Of a stretch of DNA of 47,815 nt, positions 18,756 through 28,188 are shown one piece after another; position 1 is the stretch's first letter; each line of letters opens with the position of its first letter. Source of the DNA: Prochlorococcus sp. AG-418-G23 (GTDB lineage: Bacteria; Cyanobacteriota; Cyanobacteriia; PCC-6307; Cyanobiaceae); NCBI GenBank assembly GCA_003214195.1, contig QCLY01000007.1, positions 1 to 47,815 of the forward strand. The letters are read 5' to 3'. Below the pieces are notes generated by a model. The model searched no databases. It was given only the letters and a program-made list of their open reading frames with translations, and was not told the origin of the DNA. A program made the position numbers and the translations under genes.

Positions 18756-18795
18756 TGTGGAAAAGCCTGTTGAAAAACGCTTAAAAAGTGGATAA
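18756..18795. promoter_or_regulatory. Cluster of DnaA-box-like 9-mers
   Basis: TGTGGAAAA, TGTTGAAAA, AGTGGATAA in 40 nt of intergenic sequence. Confidence 0.35.
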
Positions 18796-19153
18796 CTCTC
18801 GGGGAGCATTATCAAAACTAGCTTCTCTCAAATTATTTTTAAGTATTAATACTTTATCAAATGATTTTAAAATATAGATTAAAAATTGTTATAAACTCTT
18901 GTTATGACTGCGGGATCATCATTTTTGAAATCATATAAAGTATCCTTACATAAAAATAATGTTGAAAAAAATATTTTATAATTTATCTCTATGATGTATC
19001 AAATTAAGAATTAAAGTGAAGAAAAATAAATGTAAACTTGAAATTCTCAATTTTTGTTTTAGTTCAAATTAATACTTGATTCGGTTTTCTCTATGGAAGT
19101 TTTTCTCAAACCTAAAATTAATCAAATAGATTCTATTAAGTTAAAAACTAACA

Positions 19154-19390
19154 ATGACAGAAGAAAAAAAGGATGTTAAAAAGTGTTCTGGAAAGAAAAA
19201 TATTATGTTCGCCTATGGTTTTATACAACTTGGTTCGAGTTTCGCCTCTGCAATAGCTTTAGTTGCAATTGCTTTTGGACTATGTTCTGTTAAACAAGAA
19301 TCTAAACTTTTTAATAAATGTGTTGCCGAAATTATTGATGATGGTGCTACCAATGCTAAGGCAGTAAGGTATTGCAATGGGGGCAACTAA
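19154..19390 (+). CDS. Hypothetical small TM protein
   Basis: 78-aa ORF with one TM and Cys residues. Confidence 0.55.
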   Translation: MTEEKKDVKKCSGKKNIMFAYGFIQLGSSFASAIALVAIAFGLCSVKQESKLFNKCVAEIIDDGATNAKAVRYCNGGN

Positions 19391-19412
19391 AAGCCTTACA
19401 CAAAACAAATAA

Positions 19413-19652
19413 ATGGATGCAACTTGTGAGTTGATTATTGACTCTTTGGATGAGGAGCCAATTGGGGAGACTGATCACTTCACTTGGTTTATAACAGATA
19501 TTGGTATTGTTGCACTCTTTAAAAGAGAGGAGAATCTTGAAACTTATAGTTCAAATGTAGAATCTGAGGCTAATAAATTAGCTTTGGATATAAGTAAAGA
19601 GGAGAGAGAATATTTAATAATCAATGAGAAACAGCTTTTCTTATTTTATTAA
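19413..19652 (+). CDS. Hypothetical 79-aa acidic protein
   Basis: ORF close to the upstream gene. Confidence 0.55.
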   Translation: MDATCELIIDSLDEEPIGETDHFTWFITDIGIVALFKREENLETYSSNVESEANKLALDISKEEREYLIINEKQLFLFY

Positions 19653-19672
19653 TAATTCTAGAATTCAGTTAA

Positions 19673-19864
19673 TTAATAAGATGGCTCAAGGTTAAATAAT
19701 GATCCCTTCATATTATTTTCACTAATTAATTCATACGTGAGCTCCTTATTTAGAGCATTTATATAGGATGTATAAAGTTTTTCCCAAACAAATTCAAATT
19801 CATCTTTACTTAAATTCTTGAAAAGAATTTCTCCTTTGAAGTAAATGTGATAAGAATCATCCAT
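19673..19864 (-). CDS. Hypothetical small protein
   Basis: 63-aa ORF, protein-like. Confidence 0.5.
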   Translation of the reverse strand: MDDSYHIYFKGEILFKNLSKDEFEFVWEKLYTSYINALNKELTYELISENNMKGSLFNLEPSY

Positions 19865-19959
19865 AATTGATAATCAATTTTTCCTTTTTTACCGTAGAGA
19901 AATATATATGTAGTATTAGTGGCTACAAAAAAAATTATAAGTCTGGTTCAGAGATTCTT

Positions 19960-20271
19960 CTAGACTATTCGTGTATTCATTTTTTGTTTTTTGAATAATC
20001 CGACTGTCTCATCAAGATCCATACATGGCTGAATACTTATATCCATCAACCTTCTCCATGGATGCCATTGCTTCCAAATTGTCTCGAGAGAGTCTGCACT
20101 AACCACAGAATGTCCTATCCCATTTTGAACCATGAAAATCCATGAATGGACCTCATAGTTTTCGGGTCTGTTTTGAGGACCGCCTGATTCGTACCAATTA
20201 ATAAGCATTTCAGCCCCTTCTTCTTGATCCTCGCCATCAGTAAATTCGTAGGAAATCAAATATCTTTGCAT
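19960..20271 (-). CDS. DUF3303-like small protein
   Basis: MQRYLISYEFTDGEDQEEGAEMLINWYESGGPQNRPENYEVHSWIF. Confidence 0.65.
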   Translation of the reverse strand: MQRYLISYEFTDGEDQEEGAEMLINWYESGGPQNRPENYEVHSWIFMVQNGIGHSVVSADSLETIWKQWHPWRRLMDISIQPCMDLDETVGLFKKQKMNTRIV

Positions 20272-20553
20272 ATAGATTAATATTTAAATATCTAAACTAT
20301 TTTAACTCCGGAATTAAATATTGCCTTCCAAATTATTGAATGCTAAGAAGTTAATAGAGGTATTTATTTTGAATGGGCCAAAAATTTGTAAAAATAAAAA
20401 ATAATGTCTTAAGCAATATATCTTTTATAAATAAAAAAATTTTAAAGTATTTTCAAAATCATGATCTATTCGTATAGTTTTTTTTAAGAGATGAAATTTG
20501 ATACTTTTTAAACAATATAATTTAGTTACCATATTTATATCCTAAAGATATTA

Positions 20554-20937
20554 ATGAAAAATAAAAAGGATAAAAGTGATCCAATTTATAATTTAGAGTA
20601 TGAAAAGGTTCTTGAAGAAGAAATAATTAATTCATACGAAAATAAATTTCAGAAAGATACTGAATCAGACAAAAAAAATATTAAATTTTACAGGCTTAAA
20701 AGAACTCCATTAGAGATAGTAAATAGGTCATTATTCCTTTTCTTTCTTGGAAGTTTTCTTTTCTCTTTGTTTTTAGCTTATACAGAAAGTAAGTTGTGGT
20801 TCTTACTTTATGTAATAAGTGCATTGTCATGTGTTTTCTATACTCCTAATAGAAAAGCACTCAAAGAATTAATAGCAGCCTGGCCAAATGTAGAAGATCT
20901 CATCAAAGGGAGGAGTTTGTGGAGAAAAGGAAAGTAA
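20554..20937 (+). CDS. Hypothetical membrane protein
   Basis: 127-aa ORF with two TM segments. Confidence 0.6.
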   Translation: MKNKKDKSDPIYNLEYEKVLEEEIINSYENKFQKDTESDKKNIKFYRLKRTPLEIVNRSLFLFFLGSFLFSLFLAYTESKLWFLLYVISALSCVFYTPNRKALKELIAAWPNVEDLIKGRSLWRKGK

Positions 20938-21029
20938 ATAGATTATGAATCCATTAAGTTCATTTAAAATGTGTTGATTAAACTTTTTTGTAAAATATAT
21001 AGGGCACCAATAGGAAAAGAGAGGAAAAA

Positions 21030-21167
21030 ATGAGTTTAATAAAGGTTGGAATTATTATTGAAATTTTTTTGTCTGTGGGAGTCTTTTTATGGGTTAAGAA
21101 ACTAAATAGCAAACAAAGTAGGCAACCATCTCTATCAAAAAAAACAATAAAAAATCTCAAATTTTAG
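21030..21167 (+). CDS. 45-aa TM protein (MSLIKVGIIIEIFLSVGVFLWVKKLNSKQSRQPSLSKKTIKNLKF)
   Basis: GAGGAAAAA upstream of ATG; read directly. Confidence 0.5.
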   Translation: MSLIKVGIIIEIFLSVGVFLWVKKLNSKQSRQPSLSKKTIKNLKF

Positions 21168-21244
21168 AATTTTTATCACAAAAATAAGGAATCTACATAA
21201 AGAGATTACTTTTATGGGAAAATTTCTTACTTTTTTCTCTCACT

Positions 21245-21643
21245 TTGGGTATGAAATCGGTTAGAACGTCACTAAAGTTCTTTAAAAATATGGTTTCCTC
21301 CATCCAAGGTCTTGCTCCAATAACTAACCCATTAAACAGTGTCTTAATAGAAAAGAAACTAATAAATGTTGATCAAAAGTTTATTCAGCTTATTTCCCTC
21401 GCAGAAGGTTTACCTCGGACAGAAGTTATTGAAAGTGGAAGAAATTATTGGAGAGGTGTCTGTAGAAGCTTGATTTTTAGATTTCCTGACGACCTTGAAA
21501 TCTTAAAGCTTGATTTAAGAAGTTACGTAGACAGATCTAAAGGCATTATTCAAATAAGATCCGCAGCAAGATTAGGTCAATCAGATTTAGGTGTTAATTT
21601 GAGAAGAGTAGAATACTTGTTTAATCAACTAGAGAAATTTTAA
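21245..21643 (+). CDS. Conserved-looking hypothetical protein
   Basis: 132-aa ORF, protein-like. Confidence 0.65.
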   Translation: MGMKSVRTSLKFFKNMVSSIQGLAPITNPLNSVLIEKKLINVDQKFIQLISLAEGLPRTEVIESGRNYWRGVCRSLIFRFPDDLEILKLDLRSYVDRSKGIIQIRSAARLGQSDLGVNLRRVEYLFNQLEKF

Positions 21644-21719
21644 TTAATCTGTTTTTTATAAATTTAAGGTTCTTTTTTTGAATAGTTGTGCTTTAATTCG
21701 TAAGAATAGTTGATATGTC

Positions 21720-21878
21720 ATGGTAAAAATAATCTTAGTTGGAATTATTATTGCGCTTGTGTATTCTCAACCTGACCTTCGTCTCACAGTAGCTGATTGG
21801 TTAAAAGCAGCTTCTGATTTTCTAATTGAATCTGTACAGGAAAAACCAAAACTGGATCTAAAATCTTTTACTAAATAA
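21720..21878 (+). CDS. 52-aa small protein (MVKIILVGIIIALVYSQPDLRLTVADWLKAASDFLIESVQEKPKLDLKSFTK)
   Basis: Read directly; below track cutoff. Confidence 0.55.
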   Translation: MVKIILVGIIIALVYSQPDLRLTVADWLKAASDFLIESVQEKPKLDLKSFTK

Positions 21879-22034
21879 GACCAGACACACTTATCATTTG
21901 TTTAATGCATACAGCTACAAAAATAAGTATTATTATCCTGCTTAATAAGTATTTCACTTAAACAAATAAATAGTTTTAGGAACATAATAGAAAATTTTTT
22001 TGAAATTTTTTAATAGTTAACGATAATAAGGGAT

Positions 22035-23090
22035 ATGAAGCTTAGATTATTTGAGTTCTATTTTATTAAAGACTATTTAAGGCCTTGGTTTGGTCTTATT
22101 TATTCTTTATTCTTTCTGTTTTTTTTAGGTGCAATTGGCTATCGAATAACAGAGGGGTGGGAATGGAGTGATTGCTTATGGATGGTTCTGATCACTATAA
22201 CCACAATTGGTTTTGGAGAAGTTCAACCTTTAAGTCCTGAAGGCAGAATCGTAACTGTTTTAGTAATCGTTGGCGGATTGATCTTTATTCAATTTACTTT
22301 TCAAAAAGCTGTTAGATTATTCGAATCCGGCTATTTTCAAAGAGTAAACGAATTACGTTTTAAAAGAATTCTTAGAAAAATGGAAAATCATGTAATTTTG
22401 TGCGGATATGGGAGAGTAGGTCAGGAAATATCTAATCAGATAAAAACACAAAATATCCCTATCATCGTTGTTGAGAGTGATCAAGAGAGAAAAAGGATTG
22501 CTGAAGAAAATGGTTTAGAAGTGCTTTGTGCTGATGCAACTCTTGACGAGACTTTAAAACTGGCAGGATTAGAAAAATGCAAAAGTTTGGTCGTTACTTT
22601 ACCTAATGATGCTGCAAATTTATATGTCGTTTTAAGCGCTAAAGGGATAAGAAATTCTATAAGAGTAATTGCAAGAGCTGGGACTGAAGAGGCCGCAAGT
22701 AAGTTGAGATTAGCCGGGGCAAGTATAGTTGTAAGTCCTTATATAGCTGCAGGAAGAGCAATGGCATCAATGGCTTTAAGACCAATAGCCATTGATTTTC
22801 TAGATCTTTTAGCAGGAAGTGAATGTGAAATTGAAGAATTTGAATTAAGTAATGATATTAGTCTTTTTGAGACAGCAGAGAAAAGATCACTCTCTGAACT
22901 TGGAATAGGGAAAAAGAGCGGGGCAAAAATTTTAGCTATTAAAGAAAATGAAAAGTTGTTTACTAATCCTGGAGGTAATTTCATACTTCAGCCAGGTCAG
23001 GTATTAATTGCTTTTGGTAGTAAAGAACAGCTAAATATTTTGAATGGTTTGTTGGGTAATCTTGTTGTAGCAGTAGAGCTGTTAAAGTAA
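22035..23090 (+). CDS. Potassium channel with TrkA-N/RCK domain
   Basis: Pore motif TTIGFGE; RCK VILCGYGRVGQEI; C-terminal TrkA-C-like region. Confidence 0.9.
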   Translation: MKLRLFEFYFIKDYLRPWFGLIYSLFFLFFLGAIGYRITEGWEWSDCLWMVLITITTIGFGEVQPLSPEGRIVTVLVIVGGLIFIQFTFQKAVRLFESGYFQRVNELRFKRILRKMENHVILCGYGRVGQEISNQIKTQNIPIIVVESDQERKRIAEENGLEVLCADATLDETLKLAGLEKCKSLVVTLPNDAANLYVVLSAKGIRNSIRVIARAGTEEAASKLRLAGASIVVSPYIAAGRAMASMALRPIAIDFLDLLAGSECEIEEFELSNDISLFETAEKRSLSELGIGKKSGAKILAIKENEKLFTNPGGNFILQPGQVLIAFGSKEQLNILNGLLGNLVVAVELLK

Positions 23091-23144
23091 ATAGATCGAG
23101 ATTCATAATTAATTGCTAAATTAATTGCCTGTGAAATAAATCAA

Positions 23145-23498
23145 ATGAAAATATCTAAATTTCTAATTGTAATTCCTGTAATAACTTTAATAATTATTCT
23201 TCAAACCTCTTTGCAAAATAGATATCTAATGGCTTCTGATATTAGAGATGGCGAAACAATTTTTAGAAATGTTTGTGCAGGCTGCCATGTTAGAGGGGGA
23301 GCAGTTGTGCTAAAAGGATCTAAATCATTTAAACTTTCCGACCTTGAAAAAAGAGGAATAGCAGATGTAAATTCAATAACTAAAATTGCTAATGATGGAA
23401 TTGGTTTTATGAAAGGTTATAAAAATAAATTAAAGGATGGTGAGGATAAAGTTCTTGCACAATGGATCATTCAAAATGCAGAAAAAGGTTGGGAGTAG
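23145..23498 (+). CDS. Cytochrome c6-like c-type cytochrome
   Basis: Signal peptide, DGETIFRNVCAGCH, distal Met region GFMKGYK. Confidence 0.88.
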   Translation: MKISKFLIVIPVITLIIILQTSLQNRYLMASDIRDGETIFRNVCAGCHVRGGAVVLKGSKSFKLSDLEKRGIADVNSITKIANDGIGFMKGYKNKLKDGEDKVLAQWIIQNAEKGWE

Positions 23499-23508
23499 AT
23501 GAAAAGTT

Positions 23509-23556
23509 TGCTTCTTTAAATATGTTTGTGTGAGGAAAATTAAAGAAGCATTTTTA
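23509..23556 (+). terminator. Rho-independent terminator
   Basis: tgcttctttaa/ttaaagaagca 11-bp stem then TTTTT. Confidence 0.7.
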
Positions 23557-23677
23557 TATTAAATAAACATGTTTAAGAATAAATTAAAAAGCTAATAAGA
23601 TTGAATAAAAAAAAACATTGAATGTAAAGCAAATATGAAATAATTACATCAAATAAATTTGATTATATAAAATTAAT

Positions 23678-24421
23678 TTGTTGGGTTTTCAAATGGCTAT
23701 TAAAGATCATAAAAGTTTGCAGGGCTCAAAAATTCTTCTTGTAGAGGATGATAAGAGTATTAGGCTGACAGTAAGTGAATCATTGAAAGGCGAAGGGTTT
23801 CAAGTGTTAACTTGTAAAGATGGTTTAAGTGCCTCAGATTTTATTTTCGATAATACTAAAAATGATATAGACCTTATAATTCTTGACTTAATGTTGCCAG
23901 GGCTTAATGGATTAGAGTTATGCAGAAAAATAAGAAATGATGAAGATTATACACCTATATTAATTTTGAGTGCTAAAGATAATGAATCAGACCGGGTTCT
24001 TGGATTAGAGGTTGGTGCTGATGATTATTTAACAAAACCTTTTGGTTTAAATGAATTAATTGCCAGATCAAGAGCATTAATAAGAAGATCCAAACGTAAT
24101 AAGAAATTTTCAGACAAAACAAAAACTATCATCGAGTTTAATCATATAAAAATGTTTTTAGAAGAATGTAGAGTAACTTCTTTTGACAGGGAAATAACTT
24201 TATCTCCAAAAGAATTTAAATTATTAGAATTATTTATGAAAAGTCCAAAAAGGGTATGGTCAAGGGATTTAATTCTTGAAAAAATATGGGATATTGACTT
24301 TATTGGTGATACTAAAACAGTAGATGTTCATGTTAGATGGCTTAGAGAAAAATTAGAAGAAGATCCCTCAGCGCCAAAACTTCTGAAAACTGTAAGAGGT
24401 TTTGGATATAAGTTTGGATGA
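23678..24421 (+). CDS. phoB: Phosphate response regulator PhoB-like (OmpR family)
   Basis: Receiver DLIILDLMLPGLNG + winged helix; adjacent to phoR-like gene and pst genes. Confidence 0.9.
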   Translation: MLGFQMAIKDHKSLQGSKILLVEDDKSIRLTVSESLKGEGFQVLTCKDGLSASDFIFDNTKNDIDLIILDLMLPGLNGLELCRKIRNDEDYTPILILSAKDNESDRVLGLEVGADDYLTKPFGLNELIARSRALIRRSKRNKKFSDKTKTIIEFNHIKMFLEECRVTSFDREITLSPKEFKLLELFMKSPKRVWSRDLILEKIWDIDFIGDTKTVDVHVRWLREKLEEDPSAPKLLKTVRGFGYKFG

Positions 24422-25575
24422 AAATGAAAACACTACAAGAGGTATTTACTTTCTTTTATGAGAAATGGAAAACGAAGGTTAAAGGATTTTCAAAAAATAA
24501 TAAAAATATTGAATTAACTAAAAATCAAAACCAACATATTTTTGATTTTCCATTTGATAAAGTTAAACCACAGCAAATTTTATCTTGGTTAGATTATTCA
24601 TCTCAAGGATGGATGATTTTGTCATCTGATCTAACAATAAAATTTATCAATCAGAAAGCTTTATCTCTCATTAAGTTTATTAAATATAAAGATGTTATTG
24701 GAAAAGCAATTAATGATATTAATGAGCTCGACTCACTAACAAATAAGATTCTATATTCAAGAAAAAAAGATTTCCCAATCAACCTAGATTGCTCCATTTC
24801 GGGTGAACCCATTTCTGTAAATATTGTTAGAGCAAGGAAAAAAAATTATTTAATATTATTGGAGAGTAAATTATCAATTGAATCCATAAAAAAAAGACAG
24901 AATCAATTAATCAATGATGTGTCTCATGAACTGAAAACACCTCTTACATCTCTTATTTTAATTGGCGAAAGACTGGAAGAAGTAGTATCAAAGAAAGATA
25001 GATATCTTGTTAAAAGACTGAAGAAAGAATCTAAAAGATTAAGAAAAATGGTCGAAGAAACCTTAGAACTTTCTAAGCTAGAAAGTAAAGAAACTTTTCA
25101 AGAAAATAAAAAAGTATCTATTTCAGATTTAGTTATGGAATCTTGGCAAACCTTAAAACCACTTGCAGAAAAGAGAAAAGTAAAAATAAATTTACTGATA
25201 CCAACAAAATATTTTATATCTGGAGATATTGAAAATTTAAAAAGAGCTTTTATAAATATTTTGGATAATGCTCTTCGTTATTCCCCATCTAATGAAGAAA
25301 TTCAAATTGAAATTTTTAAAAGAGATAGCTCTGTTGTTATAAGATTTAGAGATAAAGGTATTGGATTAGAAGAAAATGAATTTAATGATATTTTTTCTCG
25401 TTTTTATAGAGGTGATGCATCAAGGACTAAATTTAAGAAAAGTGGTAGTGGTTTAGGTCTTTCAATAACAAAAAAAATAATCAATAACAATAAAGGTTTT
25501 ATAAGGGCTTTTAATCATAAGGATGGTGGAGCAATTTTTGAGACTATCTTTCCGTGTTTAAATACAGATTTATAG
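24418..25575 (+). CDS. phoR: Phosphate sensor histidine kinase PhoR-like
   Basis: H-box NDVSHELKTPLTSL, N-box NILDNALRYSP; 4-nt overlap with phoB. Confidence 0.9.
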   Translation: MKMKTLQEVFTFFYEKWKTKVKGFSKNNKNIELTKNQNQHIFDFPFDKVKPQQILSWLDYSSQGWMILSSDLTIKFINQKALSLIKFIKYKDVIGKAINDINELDSLTNKILYSRKKDFPINLDCSISGEPISVNIVRARKKNYLILLESKLSIESIKKRQNQLINDVSHELKTPLTSLILIGERLEEVVSKKDRYLVKRLKKESKRLRKMVEETLELSKLESKETFQENKKVSISDLVMESWQTLKPLAEKRKVKINLLIPTKYFISGDIENLKRAFINILDNALRYSPSNEEIQIEIFKRDSSVVIRFRDKGIGLEENEFNDIFSRFYRGDASRTKFKKSGSGLGLSITKKIINNNKGFIRAFNHKDGGAIFETIFPCLNTDL

Positions 25576-25597
25576 GAAAAATTTAAAAAGACAGAAA

Positions 25598-25626
25598 AAA
25601 AAGACCTGCTTAATGCAGGTCTTTTT
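25598..25626. terminator. Bidirectional terminator between convergent phoR and porin genes
   Basis: aaagacctgc-ttaat-gcaggtcttt. Confidence 0.85.
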
Positions 25627-25653
25627 GATGTATGTAAGTTTTCTAATTTAAAT

Positions 25654-26808
25654 TTAGAATTTAAATGTTGTTTTAACCATGATTCCAGTTTCATCTTCAT
25701 CAGCTGCATCTTCTCCTTCTACAGTGAAAATAAGTGGAGTGATTGTCATTCCATCATTAAGTGGGTAATCATAATAAATTTCATACATCATTCTGTCAGG
25801 AATTACAGCAGATGCTTCAGTCATAGTTCCATAAGTACCAAAGGCAGCACCTAATTCACCTGGCCCAACATCACCATTGATTCCAACGAAGTATGCAAGG
25901 GTTTCGTCGTTGTCATCGCTACTTGCGTTTTCAAGAGAACCCACTTCATAACCAGCACTTATGTTTAAACCGTTATCAAATGAATAGTATCCATTTACTG
26001 CGGTGTAGACATCGTTGTTGCCATCAGAATCTTCTTGCATTCCGTAAGTAGCAGAGATACCGTAATTATCAGCCGAATAAGCTATGTTAGCACCGTAAGC
26101 ATCTTTATTAGCCTTAGTACCAAGACCAGTATCAACACCTGCATACCCTACAGCAGTAGTTAAACCGTTGCCAAAGTCATACTCAAAGCTTAGGTGTACA
26201 CCACCATTATCAACATTGGCATTTACATTACCACAATCATCTAAAGTGTCAGTCGGACCGCCGTAAACACAAGCTGTTGTGAACTGCTTGCTAGCGTCAA
26301 GGCCGTCACCAACCAAAACAGTGACGTTATCACCTAAAGGGAATTTGTATGCAACACCATCAATTTTTAGTTGGTCCGATGTTTCATCAATGCCAGTAAA
26401 TTCACCAACTGCACTATCAGCACCTTTAGCCAGTGAGCCAGAATCAATAGCAACACTTAAACTATCATCACCAGTAAAACTAGTTTTTATTTTGGTTTGG
26501 AAGCTATATGCGAAATCGATGTCTTCATTACCATCGGTAATTGAACTAGTAACGCCTCTACCGTCAACAGCACCAGTTGCCATAATAACCTTGAATGATG
26601 CAGTGGTTGTTTCTGCAAAGCCACCGGCTTCTACGTTATTTAGTCTTGCTTCTAAACCGTCTACACGGCTGTTAGTAATAGCAAGTTGTTCTGCAGGGGT
26701 GAAGTCACTGATTGTAACTTCGCTTGCTGTAGCAGACATAGGTGCTAAAAGACCTAAGGTTGCAGGAGCAGCAATTAATTTTTGAAAAAGTTTCATAAAC
26801 CTCAACAC
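25654..26808 (-). CDS. phoE: Outer-membrane porin, PhoE-like by context
   Basis: Signal peptide, TPAEQLAITNSRVDGLEARLNNVE, beta-barrel-like repeats, terminal Phe; between phoBR and pstS. Confidence 0.8.
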   Translation of the reverse strand: MLRFMKLFQKLIAAPATLGLLAPMSATASEVTISDFTPAEQLAITNSRVDGLEARLNNVEAGGFAETTTASFKVIMATGAVDGRGVTSSITDGNEDIDFAYSFQTKIKTSFTGDDSLSVAIDSGSLAKGADSAVGEFTGIDETSDQLKIDGVAYKFPLGDNVTVLVGDGLDASKQFTTACVYGGPTDTLDDCGNVNANVDNGGVHLSFEYDFGNGLTTAVGYAGVDTGLGTKANKDAYGANIAYSADNYGISATYGMQEDSDGNNDVYTAVNGYYSFDNGLNISAGYEVGSLENASSDDNDETLAYFVGINGDVGPGELGAAFGTYGTMTEASAVIPDRMMYEIYYDYPLNDGMTITPLIFTVEGEDAADEDETGIMVKTTFKF

Positions 26809-26848
26809 GTGAAAATGGATGTAGACCCATATAAATGAGAACGGATTA

Positions 26849-27051
26849 AGGTTAAGAAATGAGTAAGGAGTAAAGTTAAAAAGAAAAATTTAAATAGACC
26901 TTAAACTCATCTTAAATTTAAAGGGAAATTCTCTAGAAATTTCAAAGTTTTTATCAATATAAGTTAAAGTTTGATCTGTTTTTATTCTCAAATATTTTTA
27001 AATCCAAACGAAAAATATACTAATCAGGATTAAGTTTAAGAGAGGGTTAAG
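26849..27051. promoter_or_regulatory. Divergent porin/pstS control region with three Pho-box-like direct repeats
   Basis: CTTACTCA-TTT-CTTAACCT (minus, 26849-26867), CTTAAACT-CAT-CTTAAATT (plus, 26900-26918), CTTAACCC-TCT-CTTAAACT (minus, 27033-27051), all with 11-bp period. Confidence 0.65.
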
Positions 27052-27146
27052 AACAAATTAATTCAAAGATAAATTTAAAGTTAAAGAGCATTGGTGCTCA
27101 AATTAAATGCTATAAATATGGAGTCTATCATTTGATCATTGCAACA

Positions 27147-28142
27147 ATGAAATTAGCTAAAAAAGCTTTCCTAGTAGCGTCAATGTCTACCTTGACCTTG
27201 ATTGCTTCTTGCGGAACTGGAACTTCTAAAAAAGATTTTTCTTCTGTGAGGCTTAGTGGAGCTGGTGCTTCATTTCCAGCAAAAATTTATACAAGATGGT
27301 TTAAAGATTTAGCCGATGAAGATGGCCCAAAAGTTAATTATCAAGCTGTTGGTTCTGGTTCTGGAAGAAAAGCATTTATTGATGAGACTGTAAACTTTGG
27401 TGCTTCTGACGATCCTATGAAAGACAAGGACATAGCAAAAGTTACTAGAGGTCTAGTACAAATCCCAATGGTTGGGGGAACAATTGCCTTTGGATATAAT
27501 TATGATTGCGATTTAAAACTTACACAAGAACAAGCAGTACAAGTCGCAATGGGCATGATAAAAGATTGGAAAGAACTTGGATGCCCTGCAGGAAAATTGA
27601 CTTGGACACATCGTTCTGACGGGTCAGGTACAACTAAAGCCTTCACTAACTCTATGGAAGCGTTTTCAACAACTTGGACATTAGGCACAGGAAAGTCTGT
27701 TAAATGGCCTTCAGGTGTCGGTGCTAAAGGTAATTCTGGTGTAGCTGGAGTTATCCAAAACACTTATGGAGCAATTGGTTATGTTAACCAGTCCTACATT
27801 AAAGGTAATGTTAAAGCAGCTTCACTTCAGAATCTTTCTGGAGAATATGTAAAGCCTACAGTTAAGGCAGGAGCAAAAGCTCTTAATGGCATTACTTTAG
27901 ATGAAAATCTTGCTGGTAAAAATCCTAATCCATCAGCAAAAGGAGCATATCCTATAGCTTCATTAACATGGATACTCGCTTATGAAACAGGTAATGGTAA
28001 AAATACTGAAGCTATCAAATCAACTTTTAAAACTTTGTTAAGTGATGAGTATCAAGATAAAGCTCCATCACTTGGCTTTGTTCCCTTAAAAGGAGATATT
28101 CTTGATAAGTCAAGGGCTGCTGTAGAAAGAATCGGTAAATAA
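27147..28142 (+). CDS. pstS: Phosphate ABC transporter substrate-binding lipoprotein
   Basis: Lipobox LIASC; LSGAGASFPAKIYTRWFKDL; YQAVGSGSGRKAF; start MKLAKKAF preferred over 27132. Confidence 0.96.
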   Translation: MKLAKKAFLVASMSTLTLIASCGTGTSKKDFSSVRLSGAGASFPAKIYTRWFKDLADEDGPKVNYQAVGSGSGRKAFIDETVNFGASDDPMKDKDIAKVTRGLVQIPMVGGTIAFGYNYDCDLKLTQEQAVQVAMGMIKDWKELGCPAGKLTWTHRSDGSGTTKAFTNSMEAFSTTWTLGTGKSVKWPSGVGAKGNSGVAGVIQNTYGAIGYVNQSYIKGNVKAASLQNLSGEYVKPTVKAGAKALNGITLDENLAGKNPNPSAKGAYPIASLTWILAYETGNGKNTEAIKSTFKTLLSDEYQDKAPSLGFVPLKGDILDKSRAAVERIGK

Positions 28143-28188
28143 ACTTTAAGATAAACATCTAAAAGGGGGAAGTTATTTCCTCCTTTTT

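Noticed and set aside
26279-26785. 168-aa plus-strand ORF antisense to the porin gene
   Set aside because: Long only because of porin codon usage; the minus frame has a signal peptide and barrel features.
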